A stretch of 64,000 nucleotides of DNA. Source: Sporolactobacillus sp. THM7-7. GTDB taxonomy: Bacteria > Bacillota > Bacilli > Bacillales > Sporolactobacillaceae. A model generated the notes under the pieces. The model was not told where the DNA came from. It searched no databases and worked only from the letters and a program-made list of their open reading frames with translations. Shown piece after piece: positions 37,398 through 46,349 of this stretch. Numbering within the stretch: position 1 is the stretch's first letter; each line of letters begins with the position of its first letter. The stretch spans positions 68,806 through 132,805 of the forward strand of contig NZ_SEMB01000003.1 in the NCBI RefSeq assembly GCF_004153225.1, read 5' to 3'. Made by a program: the position numbers and the translations under genes.

Positions 37398-38600
37398 TTA
37401 TACTGTACAGGGTTCCAGATCAAAGCAGCGCCGGTAGATCCATTCATAGGCTTTGACCGTCAGATCGCGAGGATTACCGACCGTTTGCGGATCGTTGAAG
37501 GCGGCTTTCGCCAGTCTCGGAATATCTTCAGCCGGTACACCTTGCTGTTCAAGTGTCGGGATCTGCACATCACGAACTAATTGGTAAACTTTCCGTACCG
37601 CCGCTTTTGCTGCTTCTTCCAGACTTAAACCATGAATGTTCACACCTAAAGCCTGAGCGATACGGGCGAATTTTTCCGGTTCCCCCATCCAGTTGTATTC
37701 CATAACCGCCCCTAACATGGCTGCCACACAGGGTCCGTGGGCGACCGGGTAAATACCGCCAAGCGTCTGAGCCATAGCGTGGGCCGCCCCCGCCGATTCA
37801 CTGCCGTACGAAAGTCCGCCGAGCATGGCGGCCTGGGACATGCCGTATCTTGCCTCAATGTCCTGTCCGTTTGCCACGGCGCGGCGCAAATACTTGCCGA
37901 CATACTCCATCGCGAGTAGGGCTACGGCATCTGTCATCGGCTGCGCATAATGGCATGTGTAGCATTCGATGGCGTGGGAAAGGGCATCAATCCCTGTCCC
38001 CGCAGTAATAGGCGCCGGCATGGATAAGTGAAGCGTCGGGTCAATAAGGGTTAAATGGGCGGCGATCAGCGGCCCGCCGGTATTGAACTTAAATTTTCGG
38101 TCGGGATCCGTAATCACGGCCCATTGCGTCACTTCGCTTCCGGTACCCGCTGTAGTCGGGATTGTCGTTAATGGGGGAATTCGTTTGGATAATGGCTTTT
38201 TTCCTTCGGCTGCTTCATGTTCCAATACCGGTTCGCCGTGAACAACCTCGACGCCAACGGCTTTCGCCGTATCCATGGAACTTCCGCCGCCGACTGCGAC
38301 TAAACCGTTGCATCCATTTTCCAGATACATGGATGTTCCTTGAGCGACAACGTGAATAGACGGGTTGGGTTCGACTTTATCAAAAACAACGACCTCGATC
38401 CCTGATTCTTTTAAACTGGATATCACCGGATCGGCCAGGCCGACTTTTTGAATGCCAGGATCCGTAACGAGCAGAACTTTTGAAACACCTAATTTTTTCA
38501 CTTCTTCTCCCGTGTATTTAACAACACCAATCCCGTGTTTAACGACCGTCGGCATTTCAAAGCTTTTTAACCGCTCCATTCTTTCAAAACGCATGAACAT
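37398..38600 (-). CDS. gbsB: Choline dehydrogenase, iron-containing type III alcohol dehydrogenase
   Basis: A 400-aa Fe-dependent alcohol dehydrogenase oxidising choline to betaine aldehyde with NAD. It has the coenzyme motif GGGSSMDTAKA and the metal-site region THAIEC-like SHAIECY plus HGPCVA. The start is ATG 38600, six bases after GGGGGA; two ATGs and a GTG just upstream are less well placed. It follows gbsA by 28 nt in one operon, the arrangement known from B. subtilis. Confidence 0.92.
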   Translation of the reverse strand: MFMRFERMERLKSFEMPTVVKHGIGVVKYTGEEVKKLGVSKVLLVTDPGIQKVGLADPVISSLKESGIEVVVFDKVEPNPSIHVVAQGTSMYLENGCNGLVAVGGGSSMDTAKAVGVEVVHGEPVLEHEAAEGKKPLSKRIPPLTTIPTTAGTGSEVTQWAVITDPDRKFKFNTGGPLIAAHLTLIDPTLHLSMPAPITAGTGIDALSHAIECYTCHYAQPMTDAVALLAMEYVGKYLRRAVANGQDIEARYGMSQAAMLGGLSYGSESAGAAHAMAQTLGGIYPVAHGPCVAAMLGAVMEYNWMGEPEKFARIAQALGVNIHGLSLEEAAKAAVRKVYQLVRDVQIPTLEQQGVPAEDIPRLAKAAFNDPQTVGNPRDLTVKAYEWIYRRCFDLEPCTV

Positions 38601-38628
38601 ATACATTCCCCCGATCACTATGCATTTA

Positions 38629-40110
38629 TTAGAACCATTTCATAGGTTTAGGATTGGTATTCATATAAACATGTTTGATTTCCGTATATTCATCCAACCC
38701 GACATGACTGAGTTCGCGGCCGATACCTGATTGCTTGTAGCCTCCCCATGGAGCCTGAGGAAAATAAGGGTGGTAATCATTGATCCATACGGTTCCCATG
38801 CGCATTTTCCGAACGACCCGTTCAGCACGATTCATATCCTGAGTCCAGACTGCTCCCGCCAGCCCATACTTGCTGTCGTTCGCCAAATGAATGGCTTCCT
38901 CTTCCGTGCCAAACGTTTCGACTGTCATCACCGGCCCGAACGATTCTTCCTGAACGATCTTCATTTCTGTATGACAGTCAGTAAAGATCGTTGGTTCAAT
39001 AAAAAACCCCTTTTGCAGTTCCGGATTGTCGGGACTCCCGCCGCCTAAAGCCAAAGTGGCTCCTTCCTCCAATCCGGTTTTGATATAGTTTTTAATCTTC
39101 GCCAGGTGCTGCGCTGAAATGACAGGGCCCATCTGTGTTTTCTTATTCATACCGTTTCCGATACGGATGTTTTTTGTCCGTTCAATGACAGCTCGAACGA
39201 ACCGGTCATGAATGGAGTCCTGAACAAGCAACCGGGCTCCCGCCGAGCAGACCTGTCCGGCATGGAAGAACACCGCATTTAATGCGTAGTCCACGGCAGT
39301 TTCAAAATCGGCATCCGCAAATACGATGTTCGGGTTTTTTCCGCCGAGTTCGAGCGAGATTTTTTTAAAATTTTTTGCAGCAGCCTGCATAATTTTTCGG
39401 CCGGTGATGCAGCCGCCGGTAAAAGAAACGAGATCAACAAGATTGCTCTCCGCCATCTCTTGTCCCACGATTGCTCCAGCGCCGAGCACCACATTAACGA
39501 CACCCGGCGGGAAACCGACTTCTTCAAATATTTTGGCCATGCGAATCGTTGTTAAAGGCGTGATTTCACTCGGCTTGATGACGATCGTATTTCCGGCGGC
39601 CAGGGCGGGAGCGAGCTTCCACGACGCCTGCAGCAAAGGATAATTCCATGGTGTGATTTGCGCACACACACCGACCGGCTCGCGGACCAACCGGCTCACT
39701 GAATCAGGATTGGGAGACGTAATGATTTGGCCGCCGTCTTTATCCGCATATCCCGCGTAATATTGAAAGACGTCGGCGATGCCGTCCATATCGGCCAAAC
39801 TTTCCACGAGCGTTTTTCCCGTATTCAACGTTTCTAATTCAGCCAGTTCCTGCCGGTATTCACGGATTTTATCCGCTGTCTGAAACAGCAGTGCTCCTCT
39901 TTCATTAGCGGTGAATTTGTTCCATGTCCCATTATCAAAGGATGTCCGAGCTGCTTGTATAGCAGCCATTGCGTCGCTCCGATTCCCTTCCGGTACGATG
40001 GCGATTACTTCTTGATTATAAGGATTAACAATCTTTCGCTTTTCACCGGAATTCGATTCCATCCATTGACCATTGATGTACATTTTCTCTTGCATCATGG
40101 TGCTTTCCAA
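38629..40110 (-). CDS. gbsA: Betaine aldehyde dehydrogenase
   Basis: NAD-dependent aldehyde dehydrogenase of about 493 aa converting betaine aldehyde to glycine betaine. The catalytic Cys is in FFHAGQVCSAG, the general base Glu in SLELGGKNPN, and the cofactor lysine in VIKPSE. The C-terminal half follows B. subtilis GbsA closely (WGGYKQSGIGREL). TTG at 40110 has GGGAGG seven bases upstream; ATG 40098 or an upstream ATG at 40125 are alternatives. It is the first gene of gbsAB. Confidence 0.93.
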   Translation of the reverse strand: MESTMMQEKMYINGQWMESNSGEKRKIVNPYNQEVIAIVPEGNRSDAMAAIQAARTSFDNGTWNKFTANERGALLFQTADKIREYRQELAELETLNTGKTLVESLADMDGIADVFQYYAGYADKDGGQIITSPNPDSVSRLVREPVGVCAQITPWNYPLLQASWKLAPALAAGNTIVIKPSEITPLTTIRMAKIFEEVGFPPGVVNVVLGAGAIVGQEMAESNLVDLVSFTGGCITGRKIMQAAAKNFKKISLELGGKNPNIVFADADFETAVDYALNAVFFHAGQVCSAGARLLVQDSIHDRFVRAVIERTKNIRIGNGMNKKTQMGPVISAQHLAKIKNYIKTGLEEGATLALGGGSPDNPELQKGFFIEPTIFTDCHTEMKIVQEESFGPVMTVETFGTEEEAIHLANDSKYGLAGAVWTQDMNRAERVVRKMRMGTVWINDYHPYFPQAPWGGYKQSGIGRELSHVGLDEYTEIKHVYMNTNPKPMKWF

Positions 40111-40454
40111 AAAATAACCTCCCATCTTTTATCTTTATTTATTTTGTTTAAAATATTTTTAATAAATAAAATTATAGCATTCCCAATTTAAAATCATCAA
40201 TATTAAATCATGAGCAATTAAAGATAGTTATTATCACAATGAATGATGTGAAATATTCTTACAATATAATAAATATTCAAAATATATTAGATATAATGAA
40301 ATCACTTAATTAAAACAGCGTTCGACTGAAAAGCGGGAGGCGATATCACAGTTGAATGAGCTTCTTATATATTTTTAAGAGAAAATCGGATCCTCAATTC
40401 GGTAAACACATTGTGTTCAGAAATAGAGGTATTTTAACAAAAGGATGTGAGGCT
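40111..40454. promoter_or_regulatory. Divergent region gbsA / second betaine-binding protein, with GbsR-like site
   Basis: A very AT-rich 344-bp region. TTTATTTATT at 40134-40143 and AATAAATAAA at 40161-40170 form a perfect inverted repeat about 25 bp before the gbsA start. This is a roadblock position like that of GbsR in B. subtilis. The sequence is low in complexity, so the palindrome may be partly chance. No open frame is present. Confidence 0.4.
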
Positions 40455-41345
40455 ATGAAAGATGCAAGAAATATTTTTATCATACTGACCGTTTTGATGA
40501 CACTTTTTGCTACAGCGGGATGCGGGAATACTCATTCAACGGGTCAGACTCAAGAAGGAGCAGATAAAGATAAGGTCATTACGATCGGTTACATTCCCTG
40601 GGATGAAGATATTGCGGTCACGTATATGTGGAAAGAGCTATTAGAGGAAAAGGGTTATAAGGTGAAAGTAGCTCAGGCAGATGTTGCCCCGCTTTTTGCC
40701 GGTGTTGCTCAAGGAAATATGGACTTGTTTCTGGATGTTTGGATGCCGATTACTCATAAGTCTTATATGGAACGATTCGGGGGCAAGTTTAAGATTCTCA
40801 ACACCTGGTATAAACGTGCGGATAGTGGCTTAGCCGTTCCAGATTATGTGCAGGCGAAGACTATAGAGGATTTAAAGAATCACAAAAGTGCGTTTAAAGG
40901 GAAAATTGTCAGTATTGAGCCTGGGACAGGGATACAGGAACTAACAAATAACGCGATTAAGGGCTACGGTTTAAACGGATGGCAAGTCATTGACAGCAGT
41001 ACTCCCGCCATGCTGGCTGAACTTGGCAGAGCTATTGAACATAAACAGCCCATTATTGTCACCTTATGGCGCCCGCATTGGGCATTTAAGAAGTACCCGA
41101 TCCGCTATTTGGAAGATCCGAAAAGTTATTTGAACCCGAAAGGTCCGGAGCATATCCAAACAATAAGCAGCCTTCAATTCCCGAAAGATCATCCGGAAGT
41201 GGCGAAGTGGCTCCGTCAGTTTAAAATGAATGAAGAGGATCTGGCAGCTCTGGAAGCAGAAATGAACGACACGAAAGATACGACAAAAGCTGTGAAAAAA
41301 TGGATTTCTGAAAATAGACAGGTTACGGACGAATGGATGAAATAG
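40455..41345 (+). CDS. Glycine betaine/choline-binding lipoprotein, intact paralogue
   Basis: A 296-aa OpuAC/ProX-type binding protein with lipobox TAGC and mature domain beginning ITIGYIPWDEDIA. Trp and aromatic positions of the binding cage (WMPITHKSY, LWRPHWAF) are conserved with the copy at 35627. ATG 40455 has GATGTGAGG upstream; the frame is open from 40356 without a second ribosome binding site. It has no ATPase or permease beside it, so it presumably works with the transporter at 33502-35603, replacing or supplementing the frameshifted copy. Confidence 0.88.
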   Translation: MKDARNIFIILTVLMTLFATAGCGNTHSTGQTQEGADKDKVITIGYIPWDEDIAVTYMWKELLEEKGYKVKVAQADVAPLFAGVAQGNMDLFLDVWMPITHKSYMERFGGKFKILNTWYKRADSGLAVPDYVQAKTIEDLKNHKSAFKGKIVSIEPGTGIQELTNNAIKGYGLNGWQVIDSSTPAMLAELGRAIEHKQPIIVTLWRPHWAFKKYPIRYLEDPKSYLNPKGPEHIQTISSLQFPKDHPEVAKWLRQFKMNEEDLAALEAEMNDTKDTTKAVKKWISENRQVTDEWMK

Positions 41346-41366
41346 CGGCCGGATGTAGCTCATCCA

Positions 41367-41404
41367 CCCCCCAAGTCCCTTATAAGGTATTTGGGGGATT
41401 TTTC
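41367..41404 (+). terminator. Terminator after the second binding protein
   Basis: CCCCCAAGT and ATTTGGGGG pair (one G-U), followed by ATTTTTC. Confidence 0.8.
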
Positions 41405-41505
41405 TGCTATGATAACGGTAGAATTTTTTGAAGGCTGAGAGGATCAGGCACCACGCCGGCCGGTCTTGCGCCTTCGTCTTTGATTACAGGAAGGGTCTGA
41501 GTTGC

Positions 41506-42741
41506 TTGAAAGCAGTCATTACCAAACATATTAATGAAAAATCCGCAAAGGAACCAGGACGCGGGAAGCACGTCTGGCTGATCTGCATTCTCGGAGCGCT
41601 CGGCGCTTTCGGTCCGCTGTCCATGGATATGTATTTGCCGTCTTTGCCCTCTTTGACTGGCGATCTGCATACGACGACATCGCTTGCTCAGCTGAGCATT
41701 ACTGGCTGTCTGATCGGGCTCGCTGTCGGTCAGATCGTGATTGGTCCGTTCAGTGACAGCCGCGGGCGCCGTGCTCCGCTGCTTGCCGGGCTGCTTTTGT
41801 TTACCGCTACATCATTTCTTTGCACGATAGTCACATCTATTGGCTGGCTCATTTTCCTGAGGCTCATGCAGGGCATTGCCGGGTCGGCTGGCCTCGTCAT
41901 CTCACGTGCGATTGCCCGCGATTTTTATTCCGGGAAGAAGCTGACCCAATTCTTTTCGATGCTTATGGCGGTGAACGGTCTTTTTCCGATTCTAGCTCCG
42001 ATCATCGGCGGTTTTGTTTTGCGATTCACGAGCTGGCACGGTATTTTTGTTATTCTCGGCTTGATCGGTTTTTCCCTGTTTCTTGGGGCGTTTTTCGGTC
42101 TTCCGGAATCCCTGCCTCCCGGAAAACGGATGACTGGCGGGATCAGGGGATCATTTTCAGCTATCGGCAGTCTTTTTCGGAATAAAGTGTTTATCGGTTA
42201 CGCAGCCGTTCAGGGGCTTATTATGGGTGCGATGTTTTGCTATATTGCCGGGTCCTCCTTTGTCCTGCAGGAGATGTTCGGCGTTTCCCCGTTTGGGTTC
42301 AGTCTCTTCTTTGCGACAAACGGCCTAGGCATCGTTCTGATGTCCCAGGTGGCCGGTTTTCTATCCGGACGGACGAGCGAGAAGAAAATTTTAGGGACTG
42401 GGACATGGATTGCGGCGCTGGGAAGTCTCGCACTTTTTTTCAGTCTCTTTCTCCATCCTGTGCAGCTGATCGCCGTCATCGTTCCGCTCTTCTTTGTCGT
42501 CTCGATGGTTGGGCTCGTGAATACCACGGCTTTTTCTCTGGCAATGCAGAGCCAGGGCCAAGTGGCGGGCAGTGCCGCGGCTATTCTGGGGCTGGGAATG
42601 AACACGGTCGGCGGAGTTCTCTCGCCATTAGTCGGTATCGGCGGAAGCCACACCTATTTCCCGATGGCGCTGCTGATCCTGCTTTGCGATGCAGGCGCAC
42701 TGCTTATTTACTTGCTTCTTCTCAGAAAACAAACCGCGTAA
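41506..42741 (+). CDS. Bcr/CflA-family multidrug efflux transporter
   Basis: Major facilitator protein of about 411 aa with twelve membrane segments. It carries the drug:H+ antiporter family features LSMDMYLPSLP in TM1 and motif A DSRGRRAPLL between TM2 and TM3. TTG at 41506 is preferred because AGGAAGGG lies ten bases upstream and the protein then starts shortly before TM1. The frame reaches 41428, but that part looks untranslated. The substrate is unknown; bicyclomycin-type drugs or sulfonamides are family examples. Confidence 0.85.
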   Translation: MKAVITKHINEKSAKEPGRGKHVWLICILGALGAFGPLSMDMYLPSLPSLTGDLHTTTSLAQLSITGCLIGLAVGQIVIGPFSDSRGRRAPLLAGLLLFTATSFLCTIVTSIGWLIFLRLMQGIAGSAGLVISRAIARDFYSGKKLTQFFSMLMAVNGLFPILAPIIGGFVLRFTSWHGIFVILGLIGFSLFLGAFFGLPESLPPGKRMTGGIRGSFSAIGSLFRNKVFIGYAAVQGLIMGAMFCYIAGSSFVLQEMFGVSPFGFSLFFATNGLGIVLMSQVAGFLSGRTSEKKILGTGTWIAALGSLALFFSLFLHPVQLIAVIVPLFFVVSMVGLVNTTAFSLAMQSQGQVAGSAAAILGLGMNTVGGVLSPLVGIGGSHTYFPMALLILLCDAGALLIYLLLLRKQTA

Positions 42742-42826
42742 AGCTCCTGGCCGGCAAAGAGGGGTGGTTTTGAGAAAATTTTTCATAGGTTCTTTTGGCA
42801 GCCTTTTTAGTAAGAAAATTCTTCGC

Positions 42827-42862
42827 AAAAAAGATTGGATCAAGAGACCCAATCTTTTTTGG
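42827..42862. terminator. Bidirectional terminator, transporter / glpQ
   Basis: AAAAAAGATTGG and CCAATCTTTTTT form a perfect 12-bp stem with a 10-nt loop, usable from both strands. Confidence 0.9.
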
Positions 42863-42898
42863 CTCAATCAATCAGTTGTTTTATTGAAGCGGCATCTT

Positions 42899-43660
42899 TC
42901 AATAGATTTTGTCGGGGGCTTGATTGGCTAACTCAAAACTTTTTCGGAGATCAAGGGCGACTTCCGGGTAGTCGGTAATCAGCGCATCTAAGCCGAATTC
43001 AAACACTTTTTGCATATTCTTCGGTTTGTTGACGGTCCAGGCGCGGACCTTGATACCGTGCTCCTGCAGCTGTTCCGCGGTATTCGATAAGGCTGAAGGC
43101 TCCCATAAGTGCTGCGCGGAGGCACCGACCTGTTCTGTATAGCGCCACGGTTCGGCGAGTCTTTCCCAGAGAAGCAGGGCAAAGTCTGCATTTGAATCCA
43201 CCTGCTTGAGACGTATGAGCGTCTCGTGATTGAACGATGAATAAACGACGGGAAGGTTGGGCCGGAACCGGTCGACCAGGCGGACGACACGTTCTTCAAT
43301 GGTCGGATAGACGTTTCGGTCGGTCTTCAGCTCAATATTCAGGACCCCCGGAAAGCTGTCCAGCACTTTTAGCGCTTCTTCAAGCGTCGGTACTCGTTCC
43401 CCCTTATATTGACGTGAAAACCACGACCCCGCATCGAGTTCTTTCAGTTCTTTCAGCGTAAAACTTTTAATCGACCCTTTTCCGTTTGTGGTCCGATTGA
43501 CTTTTTCATCGTGCATGACGACAACTTCCTGATCTTTCGTTAAATGAACGTCCAGTTCGATACCGTCGCTGCCGACCCGGATCGCTTCCTTGAAAGCGGC
43601 CAGTGTATTTTCCGGTCGATTGGATTTACTGCCGCGGTGAGCAATCACGGCTGTTCTCAT
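42899..43660 (-). CDS. glpQ: Glycerophosphodiester phosphodiesterase
   Basis: A 253-aa TIM-barrel GDPD-family enzyme hydrolysing glycerophosphodiesters to glycerol 3-phosphate and an alcohol. It has AHRGSKSNRPENT (catalytic His and Arg), ELDVHLTKD (metal Glu/Asp) and VVMHDEKVNRTT (second catalytic His). No signal peptide, so it is cytoplasmic, like YqiK-type enzymes. ATG 43660 follows GGAGGG; ten upstream codons are not needed. Glycerophosphocholine would be a choline source for the pathway nearby, but that link is speculation. Confidence 0.9.
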   Translation of the reverse strand: MRTAVIAHRGSKSNRPENTLAAFKEAIRVGSDGIELDVHLTKDQEVVVMHDEKVNRTTNGKGSIKSFTLKELKELDAGSWFSRQYKGERVPTLEEALKVLDSFPGVLNIELKTDRNVYPTIEERVVRLVDRFRPNLPVVYSSFNHETLIRLKQVDSNADFALLLWERLAEPWRYTEQVGASAQHLWEPSALSNTAEQLQEHGIKVRAWTVNKPKNMQKVFEFGLDALITDYPEVALDLRKSFELANQAPDKIY

Positions 43661-44034
43661 AGCGTATCCCTCCAAATTGGCAAGACCCATCTCATGAGTA
43701 TGGTTAGCATTTACTCCTAACTTCTTGCAGAGAGCCTTCGCTCTGTGGATCGCGAAACTGGCTGTTCGCAGTCTGATCTTTATAAATGCTTAAAGAAAAC
43801 TTCACGAAGCGAAGCGGTGAGGTACCGGCTGGTTTCGAAAATAGTATAAAAAGAACGCTTTTTTCAGAATTTTAAATTGGATCTTTCGATCGTCGTTGCA
43901 AGTTTATTATAAGCCAGAGCCTAAAAAAATGTCACACCTGACACATGAACGGTAAAGTGTGACAGGTTCGTTTGATACAGTCAAAAATCAGTTAAATGAA
44001 CGTTTCAGTTAACCCTGGTTCCCCGCTTTCGCTA
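43661..44034. other. Intergenic region between glpQ and trpE(G) 3' end
   Basis: No open frame was found. It contains the minus-strand terminator at 43923-43966 and, nearer glpQ, an AT-rich stretch that should hold the glpQ promoter; TATACT on the minus strand near 43846 is a possible -10 with no good -35. Confidence 0.5.
43923..43966 (-). terminator. Terminator after trpE(G)
   Basis: TGTCACAC at 43930-43937 and GTGTGACA at 43957-43964 form a perfect 8-bp stem; on the minus strand it runs into seven T. An alternative inner pairing with CTGACAC is possible. Confidence 0.75.
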
Positions 44035-46230
44035 TTATTTTGTTACAGGCTGCATTTTTGTAAACTTAAGCACATTTTCCAAAATCTTCATGCCGATGCC
44101 TTTCTCCATCGTCATAATGGATTCAGGATGGAATTGAACGGCGGCAATCGGCAGATCGCGGTGTTCCACAGCCATGACGACATCGTCTTCGGTCCGCGCG
44201 GCTACCTTCAGCTCGGATGGAATCTGATCGGCATAAATCGAGTGATAACGTCCGGCTTTAAACTGTCTCGGAATATCTTTAAACAGCCTGGAGCTTTCTG
44301 TATGGGTGATCCGTGACGATTTCCCGTGTGACGGGACCGGAAGCACATTTAATCGGCCGCTGAAATATTGAACAATGCCCTGAAGGCCGAGGCAAATGCC
44401 AAAGAGGGGCAGGTTTTTATCCAGACATAACCGGATGGTTTCGCTGATTCGGAACCGTCCAGGCTCGCCGGGGCCGGGCGATAATACGACCAGATCGACC
44501 GGTTCGAGACTATCACGGATGACTTGGCGGGCGGCGGGAGCGCGGCAGACCGTGACGTGCGCACCAAGCGTCTGGAAATAACCGGCCAGCGTATGGACGA
44601 ATGAGTCTTCGTGATCGACAAGCAGGAGCCGAAGTCCGGTGCCCGGCAGATGATTGCGGGTTGGTTCGGAGCCTGCCGCCTTTTCCTGATCGATCGGTTT
44701 GATGGCCTCCAGGAGTGCCCCTGCTTTCGTCAGTGTTTCCTGTTCTTCGCTTTCCGGGACGGAGTCATAAAGCAATGTCGCCCCGACTCGGATCTGCGCG
44801 ACACCGTTCTGCAGACGCAGCGTTCTAAGCGTCAGCCCGGTTTCCAGTGTGCCGTTAAAGCGGAACCAGCCGACGGCTCCGCCGTACCAGCCGCGCGGCG
44901 TTTTCTCGTGCTCCTCAATCCAGTTCATGGCTTCGAGCTTCGGAGCTCCGGTTACGGTCACCGCCCACATATGTGTCATGAAGGCATCGAGTGCGTCAAA
45001 TTCCTTCTTCAATACCCCTTTGATATGGTCTACCGTATGAAAAAGATGGGAATAAGCCTCGATCTGCCGGCGCCCGGTAACTTCGACCGTTCCGGGAATG
45101 CATACCCTTGACTTATCGTTGCGGTCTACGTCGGTACACATCGTCAACTCGGATTCTTCTTTTTCTGAGCCGAGTAGTGTCTTGATTCGTTCAGCATCTT
45201 CAATAACCGATCCACTCCGTCTGATCGTTCCGGATATCGGACGGGTTTCGACGGTCGCCCCGTCGACTTTAACAAACATTTCCGGAGAACATCCGACAAG
45301 AAATTCGTTCTCATTTAAATGGATAAGAAATCCGTACGGGCTTGGATTGATCGTCTGCAAATGCCGAAAAACTTCGGACGGCAGGCTGCGACACGGCTTC
45401 GAGAAGACGCGGCTCGGCACAACCTCAAACAGATCGCCTCTTTCAAAAGCGTGTTTCGCGCGGCGGACCATCTCGGCATAATCACCGGGACGATCGTCGA
45501 ACGAAGACGAGGTATTGCCGCCGGATGTTTTGTATGGGAACGTTTTCCCGCTTCGGGCCAGCCCCTCCGTTGATCTGTCGCCGTCGCTGAATTCATAGGA
45601 CAGCCGGTAGGCTTCCTTTTTCTCACGATCAACGACAAACAGCTCATCCGGGAGGTACAGCTGTAAATCGTTCTGTTTCGCATCCCTTTCCTTATAAAGG
45701 GGAAGCTCTTCAAACTGAAAAATAAGATCGAACCCGAAGGCCCCATACAATCCGAGAAACTCATCATCGGTTTGAAAAAGTCGCCGGATATGGCGCAGCA
45801 GCGTGAAAACGGAAGGTCTGCGCGTCCGCTCTTCTTCCTTGATCACGGATTGCCGGTCCGTTTGTATGGACCCGCATAGCTCGTCATCACCATTTTTGTG
45901 AAAAGTGTAGGAAGGACTCTTAAGATGCCTGTTCAGGTATGTGATGAGCACTTTGCCCCGATCATTTAAAGCGCGAATATGGAAAACATTCTGTTTAACT
46001 GTCAGTTCGAGGGGCGGGTTGTAAAAACCGATATCCCATCTTGAATAGTGGCCCGGGAACTCATAGGTACTGGAAAAAAGAGCTCCCTTGCGGTGATCCA
46101 GCTGACGCAGCAGAAGGGATACGGGCGATTCCATGGACAGCGGCGACTGGCTGCGCGTGATCTTCAGCCCCTGGCCTGTCGTATAGTCGGTTCTAGCGTG
46201 TGTGGGGTCCAGATTGGATAATAAACTCAT
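44035..46230 (-). CDS. trpE(G): Fused anthranilate synthase TrpE(G)
   Basis: A single 731-aa chain joining the chorismate-utilising TrpE part (residues about 1-500, with PSPYGFLIHL, ETRPISGTIRR and DRNDKSRVC) to the glutamine amidotransferase TrpG part (about 530-731, Cys in FGICLGLQG, His in QFHPESIMT). It makes anthranilate, the first step of tryptophan synthesis. The architecture and GLQG motif match the alpha-proteobacterial fused clade rather than the split TrpE/TrpG of Bacillus. ATG 46230 lies eight bases after AGGAGG; a TTG two codons earlier is possible. It stands alone without other trp genes, behind a TRAP-like leader. A PhzE-type or aminodeoxychorismate synthase is less likely. Confidence 0.88.
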   Translation of the reverse strand: MSLLSNLDPTHARTDYTTGQGLKITRSQSPLSMESPVSLLLRQLDHRKGALFSSTYEFPGHYSRWDIGFYNPPLELTVKQNVFHIRALNDRGKVLITYLNRHLKSPSYTFHKNGDDELCGSIQTDRQSVIKEEERTRRPSVFTLLRHIRRLFQTDDEFLGLYGAFGFDLIFQFEELPLYKERDAKQNDLQLYLPDELFVVDREKKEAYRLSYEFSDGDRSTEGLARSGKTFPYKTSGGNTSSSFDDRPGDYAEMVRRAKHAFERGDLFEVVPSRVFSKPCRSLPSEVFRHLQTINPSPYGFLIHLNENEFLVGCSPEMFVKVDGATVETRPISGTIRRSGSVIEDAERIKTLLGSEKEESELTMCTDVDRNDKSRVCIPGTVEVTGRRQIEAYSHLFHTVDHIKGVLKKEFDALDAFMTHMWAVTVTGAPKLEAMNWIEEHEKTPRGWYGGAVGWFRFNGTLETGLTLRTLRLQNGVAQIRVGATLLYDSVPESEEQETLTKAGALLEAIKPIDQEKAAGSEPTRNHLPGTGLRLLLVDHEDSFVHTLAGYFQTLGAHVTVCRAPAARQVIRDSLEPVDLVVLSPGPGEPGRFRISETIRLCLDKNLPLFGICLGLQGIVQYFSGRLNVLPVPSHGKSSRITHTESSRLFKDIPRQFKAGRYHSIYADQIPSELKVAARTEDDVVMAVEHRDLPIAAVQFHPESIMTMEKGIGMKILENVLKFTKMQPVTK

Positions 46231-46242
46231 GTGCAAATCCTC

Positions 46243-46266
46243 CTGTATAAATGATGGTTTATACAG
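46243..46266 (-). promoter_or_regulatory. Hairpin abutting the trpE(G) Shine-Dalgarno
   Basis: CTGTATAAA and TTTATACAG form a perfect 9-bp stem with a 6-nt loop. On the minus strand its 3' arm shares its last bases with the AGGAGG ribosome binding site (complement of 46239-46244), placing the hairpin where it can affect translation initiation. A CCTCCC on the leader (complement of 46313-46318) could also pair with the GGAGG. Confidence 0.6.
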
Positions 46267-46349
46267 AAGAGCAATCGAATCAGAATAGAAAAATTGAAGA
46301 AAAGGCTTGCGTGGGAGGTCAGTAACTTCTTCATTTAACTTTTTCTTTT

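Noticed and set aside
43930-43964. Crp/Fnr operator (TGTCACAC ... GTGTGACA)
   Set aside because: The 19-nt spacing is wrong, and on the minus strand it ends in seven T just after trpE(G), so a terminator explains it better.
44035-46230. Aminodeoxychorismate synthase (PabAB) or PhzE
   Set aside because: The ETRPISGTIRR region and the GLQG amidotransferase motif match fused anthranilate synthase, and the TRAP-like leader points to tryptophan.
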